This document shows positions 1 to 4,222 of a stretch of DNA of 5,186 bases, piece after piece. The notes beneath the pieces were generated by a model. That model saw nothing but the letters and a program-made list of their open reading frames with translations. It had not been told where the DNA came from and searched no databases. Origin of the DNA: Actinomycetota bacterium (lineage in GTDB: Bacteria > Actinomycetota > Humimicrobiia > Humimicrobiales > Humimicrobiaceae); the NCBI GenBank assembly GCA_014360385.1, contig JACIXO010000115.1, positions 1-5,186 of the forward strand. Direction: 5' to 3'. Made by a program: the position numbers and the translations under genes. Numbering within the stretch: the first letter of the stretch is position 1; each line of letters begins with the position of its first letter.

Positions 1-43
1 AAATGTTGTGGATGAGAAATTTTACATACCCTCCGGAATACCA

Positions 44-722
44 TTAAGCAGCCACCTCCTTAACCAGTTCCCCATCAACAAACTTCTTGTTTTCAAGAAC
101 AAGTAGTATCAGTTTATGACCTTTTAGTTTTACCCAAGTTTTTGATGCCTTAATTGCAAGTTTAAATACCATAGATAGTGTTTTAAGTTCTTGAACCACA
201 TCCTTTTGTTTTTGTTGTTCTTTAGCCTAACTGTTGCAAATGTTGATTCAATTGGGTTTATAGTACGTATATGAATCCAGTTAAGTGGCTTTAAAAATCA
301 TAGAATGTAAACAAATTCTCCTTATCTTTTGTTAAACATTCTACAGCTTTGGGATACTAGGAATTGTATGTCTCTATAAAGTGATCATAGGCTTTCAAGG
401 CATCTTCTTTTGTATCTGCCATATACATCTCATGTATTGCTGATTTTGCCTTAGGCTTAAATAGACTTTGGCATCTTATCCAATATATTTTTAAGTTTTA
501 TGAACTTAAGCATCTTATGTCTTTTTGTTTCTGGATAAACTTCATCAAGTGCTAGCAAGAATCCAAGAGAACCATCTCCTATAGCAAGCTTGGGGGCAAA
601 TGCAAGCCCTCTTTGTTTTAGGTCAAGAAGAATTTCTCTTAAAGCTTTAGCTTACTTTTTCTATATCCGTAAGATACAGCAACTAACTCTTTATTTCCAT
701 ATTTGTCTTACTCCTATTATTA
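44..722 (-). pseudogene. Decayed IS256-family (mutator-type) transposase, N-terminally truncated
   Basis: This is a broken DDE transposase read leftwards and assembled by eye across frames. From its upstream end it reads YGNKELVAVSYGYRKSK (about 699-651), then REILLDLKQRGL, then APKLAIGDGSLGFLLALDEV (about 610-550), DKMPKS, PKAKSAIHEMYMADTKEDAL (about 450-390), YPKAVECLTKDKE, HIRTINPIESTFATVRLK, and finally MVFKLAIKAS and KKFVDGELVKEVAA ending at TAA 44-46. These blocks match the order of conserved blocks in IS256-family transposases, including the GDG Asp and the Glu of the NPIES block. At least five frame changes (near 697, 645, 455, 295 and 210) and an in-frame TAG at 357-359 rule out function. 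The N-terminal half, where the first catalytic Asp should be, is missing beyond about 722, where another IS remnant begins. Family assignment is confident; exact break positions are approximate. Confidence 0.88.
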
Positions 723-723
723 A

Positions 724-1022
724 CGGAGGATATGCTCCTTTTCTATTACTAAATCCACAACTTTCTATTATTTCTCAATATGTTTTTGTGCATACGCACT
801 TGTAAAGCATTTAGAATACAGAGTAAGACTACTATATAAGAAGATGTTACCTTAAGAGGATAAGGCAGACTTTAGTCAAGGTATAAACCTTAAATACTTT
901 TTGATAAGAAAAAAAGAATAAGATATGCTCTTTCTTCAAGAATGTCAGCTGATGCAAGAAAAATATATGAAGTTTTAAAGATTAAAAAAACAATAACCCC
1001 CTACATAATAAAGAAATTGTAG
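724..1022 (+). pseudogene. C-terminal remnant of an IS4/IS1634-type DDE transposase
   Basis: On the plus strand the frame starting at 724 reads ICFCAYALVKHLEYRVRLLY (about 781-840), then KKMLP, an in-frame TAA at 853-855, then EDKADFSQGINLKYFLIRK up to an A7 tract at 909-915. After a shift of one base there it continues RIRYALSSRMSADARKIYEV and LKIKKTITPYIIKKL, ending at TAG 1020-1022. The ALVKHLEYR block followed by a basic segment and an S-x-x-A-x-K-I-Y-x-x-L-x-I tail resembles the C-terminus of IS4/IS1634-type transposases, where it follows the catalytic Glu helix. The catalytic core is absent. One stop and one homopolymer frameshift mark it as dead. It abuts the truncated end of the IS256 remnant on its left and a chemoreceptor fragment on its right. 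The start coordinate is approximate because residues before about 770 are not convincing; the precise IS family is less certain than the transposase call. Confidence 0.72.
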
Positions 1023-1081
1023 TGCCTGGGAAAATTGGTGTGACCCTTATTTTGTGCTTGAATTTTGTGTTTTTTTAAAAA

Positions 1082-1282
1082 AGCGGAAGTCGGAATATAT
1101 CAAGCCAGGTAGCTACTGCTGCGGACGAACAGTCCTCAGCAGCTGAAGAAATATCCAAGAACATTGAATCAGTGGCATCAGTCACAAAACAGGTTGCAAG
1201 TGGTGCAAAACAGGCAGCTGTTGCTGCTCAGCAACTTGACAGATTAGCAAAAGAACTTTCAGAGGTAGTAGCAAAACTATAA
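1082..1282 (+). pseudogene. C-terminal fragment of a methyl-accepting chemotaxis protein
   Basis: The frame from 1082 gives 66 residues ending at TAA 1280-1282. Blocks include ISSQVATAADEQSSAAEEIS, NIESVASVTKQVASGAKQAA and QQLDRLAKELSEVVAKL. The Ala/Gln/Glu-rich heptad pattern, with A-A-D-E-Q-S and S-A-A-E-E-I in the style of methylation helices, is typical of the last helix of the cytoplasmic coiled coil of bacterial chemoreceptors, which signal to CheA/CheW. The ligand-binding domain, membrane segments, HAMP domain and signalling tip are all missing. An in-frame TAA at 1076-1078 lies just upstream, no start codon is available and the homology begins where the IS-derived sequence ends, so it looks like a gene cut by an insertion. 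The ordinary reading is a dead 3' fragment; identification as a chemoreceptor tail is confident. Confidence 0.88.
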
Positions 1283-1302
1283 CGATGGTAAAGGTAAACA
1301 CT

Positions 1303-1399
1303 CCAGCAACAGTATAAGGAGGAGTATAAACCAGCAATTACAAATGCACAAGGAAACGGAATTTCAGGCCAGCAACATTACAAGGAGGGGTATAAACCA
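1303..1399 (+). repeat. Imperfect 31-bp direct repeat behind the chemoreceptor fragment
   Basis: Two copies, at 1303-1333 and 1369-1399, agree at 28 of 31 positions, with a 66-bp period. Each starts CCAGCAACA, contains a Shine-Dalgarno-like AAGGAGG and ends GTATAAACCA. In the same frame as the chemoreceptor fragment, but beyond its stop and two more TAA codons, the stretch stays open from 1298 to TGA 1409-1411 and encodes the related peptides QQYKEEYKPA and QQHYKEGYKPI. It could be the remnant of a repeated C-terminal tail, or a duplicated non-coding segment. The period of exactly 22 codons fits a coding origin but does not prove it. Confidence 0.7.
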
Positions 1400-1432
1400 A
1401 TACAAGCCTGACACAAACTCATATCTTCTAGT

Positions 1433-1870
1433 TTATTTTCTCCCACCCTTCCTACTCCTTTCATGCACTGGCTCAATTCGTAGACCATAATTAACTTTTA
1501 ACCCTGCGATTTTGCAAAGTATTGCAGGGGGATGGATTTGTTTGTTATAGACAATATATACAAAGTGTGGTATCAGCACAAAAAATGGAGAAAAAATCTT
1601 ATAAATTGCTGGATACGTCAAACTTTCGGTAAACGAAATCCCATAAGATGCAAAAAAAGCCAGAACAGCGCTTAAAAAATCTACCCACAGGGGCTCGCTT
1701 TTACCAGGATAAACCTTAAATACCCTGAGAAAAAAACCCACCATATAGCCTATCCCGATAGCCACAAAGACTATCCAAGGCCTTAATGGGGTAAGAAATA
1801 AAAATAATTCAACCGGCGCTACAAGGATAACTACCCACTGAAAAATGTGATAAAGCTGGTTTCTATTCAT
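1433..1870 (-). CDS. Small four-helix integral membrane protein of unknown function
   Basis: The 145-residue product has four hydrophobic segments at about residues 9-28, 31-51, 62-80 and 88-108, followed by a basic C-terminal tail of about 37 residues that ends RSRKGGRK. Basic residues sit in the 2-3 loop (RVFKVYPGK) and in the tail, so by the positive-inside rule both ends should be cytoplasmic. I do not recognise the family and see no catalytic motif. ATG 1868-1870 is the first possible in-frame start, since TGA lies three codons upstream; an AGAGGTGG ribosome-binding site stands 13 nt before it. A five-codon ATG reading frame (M-I-N-N-E) overlaps the start out of frame. The gene is transcribed away from the cation transporter, across a long shared spacer. 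A TAGAAT -10-like hexamer lies at 1908-1913 on the minus strand, without a convincing -35 box. Coding status is likely, given coherent membrane topology and the ribosome-binding site. Confidence 0.75.
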   Translation of the reverse strand: MNRNQLYHIFQWVVILVAPVELFLFLTPLRPWIVFVAIGIGYMVGFFLRVFKVYPGKSEPLWVDFLSAVLAFFASYGISFTESLTYPAIYKIFSPFFVLIPHFVYIVYNKQIHPPAILCKIAGLKVNYGLRIEPVHERSRKGGRK

Positions 1871-1883
1871 TATTAATCATTAA

Positions 1884-1891
1884 CCACCTCT
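1884..1891 (-). promoter_or_regulatory. Ribosome-binding site of the small membrane protein
   Basis: AGAGGTGG on the minus strand pairs well with the 16S rRNA tail. It stands 13 nt before ATG 1870, slightly farther than usual, and only 3 nt before the out-of-frame ATG at 1880. Since the latter frame stops after five codons, the site is best assigned to the 145-residue gene. Confidence 0.6.
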
Positions 1892-1931
1892 GAAGAATGA
1901 TTTTTAAATTCTACTGATAAAAAGCCAAGTT

Positions 1932-1947
1932 GGAACAATTTTGTTCC
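1932..1947. promoter_or_regulatory. Palindrome, possible operator of the minus-strand membrane gene
   Basis: GGAACAA-TT-TTGTTCC is a perfect inverted repeat with 7-bp arms and a 2-bp centre. It lies 62 bp upstream of the start of the small membrane protein, close to where the -35 region would be if the TAGAAT hexamer at 1908-1913 is its -10 box. That position would suit a dimeric DNA-binding regulator. No regulator gene is in view, so the role is inferred from symmetry and position only. Confidence 0.4.
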
Positions 1948-2233
1948 CATCTTAAAAGTTGCTCAAAAAAGATTAATGGATTAAAATTGAGTAAGTAGAG
2001 TTTACTATAAACTTAAACCAGCTATTCACCATACCCAGTTAAATGTTAGAATTTGTAAGCTCTGCTTAAATTTATCTCTGCTTAAATAACATCAAAGACA
2101 GTTTACAAATGAATAATTGGCGAGTGAATAGTCAATAGTTAATTATGACTCAGCATTAATAATTATAACTTAGTATCAACAATACTAACATAACTTAACT
2201 CCAACATTAAACACTATATTACCACTTGCTTAA

Positions 2234-3619
2234 ATGGAAGAGAAATATTCTAATGAAGAAATTCAAAAAAGGAGAATTTCTCTTTTTTCACTGGTAGTCT
2301 CTATATTTCTTGTTACCTTTAAGATAGCAATAGCCTACTTGACCAATAGCCTCGGAGTTTACTCAGAGGCTTTAAACAATGGACTTGACCTGGTAGCAGT
2401 ATTTATCACATTTTTTGCAGTAAGAGTATCAACAAAACCTGCCGACAAGGACCATCCTTATGGTCATGGCAAGTATGAAAATTTCTCCGCTCTTCTCGAA
2501 ATAACAATACTTTTCGTCCTGTGCTTTTATATTATTTTTAAGTCAATTGGGCGGCTAATCTACAAAAACTTTGAACTTAACATAACCTGGTACACATTTC
2601 TAATTCTTATTGTTTCAATGGCACTAAATGTTATAAGAGTTACCTATATAGGAAAAGCAGCTAAGAAATATAACTCCCCTATTTTAAAGAGTAACTTCAT
2701 AAACTATACTGGCGACATTTTTAGCTCACTGATAGTACTTACAGGACTGTATTTTGCAAGAAGGGGAGCATACATCGCAGATCCAATCTCATCCATGATA
2801 GTATCTATTCTCATTATAGGATTCAGCTCCAGGCTGGCTTTTCAGACGATAAAAAATCTGCTCGGCTATGTTCCAAAGGAGTTAACTGATAAAACCGTGA
2901 ATATTTTAGCCCAAATCCCGGAATTAAAATCCATAAACCAGGTAAAAATTCATCAAGTTGGAAATGTAAACTTTATCAACCTTGATGTCTCTCTTAAAAG
3001 TAGCCTTCATCTCTCCCAGACTGAAAAAATAAAAGAAAAAATAAGAAAGATTGTTTCTCAGGAAATCCCGGGGTCAGAAGTAGCTATAGAGACAACTTCC
3101 TGTTCACTAAAAGAGCCAGTAGCCGACAAAATAAAAGAGCTTCTTTTAAACCTGCCAGAAATAAAGGATGTTCATAACATCTTTGTTTACAAGATAAACG
3201 ACCTTGTAGATGCATCAATCCACATTGAATTAAATAAGTATGTAAAGTTAGAAGAAGCAGAAAATCTAACTAAATTTGCAGAAAAGGAAATCAAAAAAGT
3301 AATCAAAAACCTCCACCGAATATATATCCATATAGAATGCGTTAAAGATGAAGAAGTCTGGGATGATGTAACCAGCAAATCCGAAAAAATGATTGCTAAC
3401 ATAAAGAAAGAAATTTCCAGGTTTGTGGATCCCGCGACCTGCCACAACTTTTCAGTGCTAAAGCAAAACGATAAGTACCATATAGCATTTCACTGCAGAT
3501 TTAATAAAGATTTAGATGTAGAAAGAGCACACCAGATCACCACAGACATTGAAAACCAGATAAAAAATAGGTTTAACGAAATAAGCGAAATTGTAATACA
3601 CGTGGAACCTGCAAGTTAA
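2234..3619 (+). CDS. Cation diffusion facilitator family metal transporter with three C-terminal domains
   Basis: The 461-residue protein is a membrane antiporter expected to export a divalent metal ion in exchange for protons. Residues 12-210 form the transmembrane domain: hydrophobic segments lie near 16-38, 50-66, 86-108, 118-138, 160-175 and 183-200. The family signature DHPYGHGKYE is at 73-82. Expected transport-site pairs are N48/D52 in helix 2 and N157/D161 in helix 5, where zinc transporters usually have His or Asp in place of the Asn, so the substrate may not be zinc. After the membrane part come three tandem copies of the cytoplasmic alpha-beta domain, about residues 212-290, 294-370 and 380-461; copies two and three end in IYIHIEC and IVIHVEP. 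Most family members have one copy and about 300 residues. TAA directly precedes ATG 2234, which fixes the longest start, but no Shine-Dalgarno site is visible. It converges with the antitoxin gene 19 bp downstream. Family certain; metal unknown. Confidence 0.95.
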   Translation: MEEKYSNEEIQKRRISLFSLVVSIFLVTFKIAIAYLTNSLGVYSEALNNGLDLVAVFITFFAVRVSTKPADKDHPYGHGKYENFSALLEITILFVLCFYIIFKSIGRLIYKNFELNITWYTFLILIVSMALNVIRVTYIGKAAKKYNSPILKSNFINYTGDIFSSLIVLTGLYFARRGAYIADPISSMIVSILIIGFSSRLAFQTIKNLLGYVPKELTDKTVNILAQIPELKSINQVKIHQVGNVNFINLDVSLKSSLHLSQTEKIKEKIRKIVSQEIPGSEVAIETTSCSLKEPVADKIKELLLNLPEIKDVHNIFVYKINDLVDASIHIELNKYVKLEEAENLTKFAEKEIKKVIKNLHRIYIHIECVKDEEVWDDVTSKSEKMIANIKKEISRFVDPATCHNFSVLKQNDKYHIAFHCRFNKDLDVERAHQITTDIENQIKNRFNEISEIVIHVEPAS

Positions 3620-3638
3620 TTAAAAACCTAATCTATTT

Positions 3639-3860
3639 TTATCCTTCTTTTTCCTTCTTTTCCATTTCAGCAGCCTCGAGCATCTTCTTGGCTATTCGTA
3701 GCTCTGTTTTTCTTCTTATTTCCTCAGTATAGACACGCAATTCTGCAACAAGTCTATTGTATCGGGTGATGTATATCGTATCACCAAGATTTTCTGTTAA
3801 GTATCTTGTAAGATTTACTCTTAAATCATTTGTATCTATTCTTTTAATTTCATCATCCAT
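3639..3860 (-). CDS. Phd/YefM-type antitoxin, apparently without a toxin
   Basis: The 73-residue product begins MDDEIKRIDTNDLRVNLTRY and continues with TIYITRYNRLVAELRVY. This pattern (short strand, N-D-L-R-x-N-L helix, then I-T-R-x-x-x-x-V-A-x-L) is that of the Phd/YefM N-terminal DNA-binding domain, which represses its own operon and whose C-terminal tail wraps a partner toxin. Here the tail is highly charged and helical, ending in a Lys/Glu run (MEKKEKEG). I chose ATG 3860 over the ATG six codons upstream because GGGAGGTG stands 8 nt before 3860, inside the longer version. No toxin gene follows: the next gene downstream is the transporter on the opposite strand, 19 bp away, and upstream is non-coding DNA. 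A TATGAT -10-like box is at 3894-3899 (minus), with no clear -35. It may be an orphan antitoxin or a stand-alone regulator. Confidence 0.8.
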   Translation of the reverse strand: MDDEIKRIDTNDLRVNLTRYLTENLGDTIYITRYNRLVAELRVYTEEIRRKTELRIAKKMLEAAEMEKKEKEG

Positions 3861-3868
3861 ATAGAAAG

Positions 3869-3876
3869 CACCTCCC
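3869..3876 (-). promoter_or_regulatory. Ribosome-binding site that sets the antitoxin start
   Basis: GGGAGGTG on the minus strand lies 8 nt before ATG 3858-3860 and overlaps the alternative ATG at 3876-3878. Its strength and ideal spacing indicate that translation begins at the inner ATG and that the longer N-terminus is not made. Confidence 0.8.
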
Positions 3877-3975
3877 ATATTTCAGAAATTAGTATCATAG
3901 AATCCTTTTGCACTCTAATTTCACACATTTCTTAAAAAGCAGTGGTTCACATAATATTTTTCAAACCCTAAAGAA

Positions 3976-3991
3976 CGCCCCTACGCCCCTA
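3976..3991. repeat. Tandem 8-bp duplication CGCCCCTA
   Basis: CGCCCCTA occurs twice without a gap at 3976-3983 and 3984-3991. It is conspicuously GC-rich in an AT-rich spacer. It lies just beyond the terminator T-run on the minus strand and its last three bases form the TAG stop of the ORF remnant. Possibly a slippage product; no function is apparent. Confidence 0.6.
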
Positions 3992-4138
3992 TAGAATTAA
4001 AAAAACAGGCTTTCTATAAATGCCTGATATCCCAGCAAAATCTAAACCAGATAAATACCTTCCTATTAATGCCTGCTTACGTCTCCCCTGGTAACACTGT
4101 AACACGATACGAAAGATACTATGATGTAAGTCAGTGGC
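3989..4138 (-). pseudogene. 49-codon gene remnant downstream of the glycosyltransferase
   Basis: Between TAG at 4139-4141 and TAG at 3989-3991 the minus strand is open for 49 codons and reads protein-like: HHSIFRIVLQCYQGRRKQAL then IGRYLSGLDFAGISGIYRKP and VFLIL. It has no start codon, so it can only be a broken 3' end, or chance. The basic Y-x-G-R-R-K-x-A-L segment followed by an amphipathic G-R-Y-L-x-G-L stretch recalls the C-terminal ends of family 2 glycosyltransferases and fits the strand of the intact glycosyltransferase upstream, but I cannot name the family. The rho-independent terminator at 3999-4026 lies inside its last codons, as happens at true gene ends. Confidence 0.4.
3999..4026 (-). 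terminator. Rho-independent terminator for leftward transcription
   Basis: Read on the minus strand, CAGGC pairs with GCCTG and the stem extends by TTT/AAA past a bulged A, leaving an ATAG loop. The stem is followed directly by seven T. It would end transcripts coming from the glycosyltransferase and insulate the antitoxin gene. The distance from the glycosyltransferase stop, about 200 nt, suggests that a further gene once stood between them. Confidence 0.75.
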
Positions 4139-4140
4139 CT

Positions 4141-4169
4141 ATTATTTTATCATGTTTTATTAAAATAAT
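4141..4169. repeat. AT-only inverted repeat after the glycosyltransferase
   Basis: ATTATTTTA at 4141-4149 and TAAAATAAT at 4161-4169 form perfect 9-bp arms around an 11-nt loop. It lies 54 bp beyond the glycosyltransferase stop. With no G-C pairs and no following T-run on the minus strand it is not a standard terminator, though it could stabilise or pause the transcript end. Confidence 0.4.
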
Positions 4170-4222
4170 CTATTACAAAATTCTCTATTTTTATATATTT
4201 AATTCTATTACAAATCTTATCA

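Larger units (their letters stand above)
1..1081. mobile_element. Nested insertion-sequence debris
   Basis: The whole stretch is made of IS material on opposite strands: an IS256-family remnant, read leftwards, joined near 720-760 to an IS4/IS1634-type remnant, read rightwards. The outer end of the IS256 element probably lies just off the left edge, because the 43 bases beyond the transposase stop do not yet show a clear terminal repeat. Bases 1023-1081 are non-coding, T-rich sequence between the transposase stop and the chemoreceptor fragment and may be the end of the second element. No target-site duplication or terminal inverted repeat pair could be defined by eye. Confidence 0.7.
1871..2233. 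other. Divergent intergenic spacer with palindromes and direct repeats
   Basis: This 363-bp spacer separates the leftward membrane gene from the rightward cation transporter and has no credible ORF. Besides the palindrome at 1932-1947, it contains AGTTTA-CTA-TAAACT at 1999-2013 and TTAGTAT-CAACA-ATACTAA at 2170-2188 (perfect 7-bp arms, 5-nt loop). A 12-bp direct repeat, CTCTGCTTAAAT, occurs at 2060-2071 and 2076-2087, and its last nine bases (TGCTTAAAT) recur at 2227-2235, overlapping the transporter start. CTATTCAC at 2022-2029 is matched by its complement at 2124-2131. I found no promoter for the transporter with both boxes at good spacing; the best pair (TTGGCG 2118, AATTAT 2141) is weak. 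In such AT-rich DNA some of these matches may be chance. Confidence 0.5.

Noticed and set aside
590..805. Plus-strand 71-codon ORF
   Set aside because: It runs antisense across the IS256 remnant and into the second IS remnant in a frame different from the recognisable transposase; no ribosome-binding site or protein-like pattern.
1303..1399. Short CRISPR array
   Set aside because: Only two imperfect copies with three mismatches, and the repeat has coding character; no further units or cas genes.
3187..3447. Minus-strand 86-codon ORF inside the transporter gene
   Set aside because: Antisense shadow of a clear family gene; its hydrophobic look comes from the complement of charged helices.
3620..3638. 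Bidirectional terminator between the transporter and antitoxin genes
   Set aside because: The 19-bp gap has no stem of useful length, only an AT-rich stretch and the start of a pyrimidine run that encodes the Lys/Glu tail of the antitoxin.
3876..3878. Upstream ATG as antitoxin start (79 residues)
   Set aside because: The Shine-Dalgarno site GGGAGGTG overlaps this codon and is ideally spaced for the ATG at 3860.
3880..4222. Riboswitch or structured RNA in the spacer
   Set aside because: Apart from the terminator hairpin and one AT-only hairpin I see no conserved riboswitch core or tRNA-like fold.
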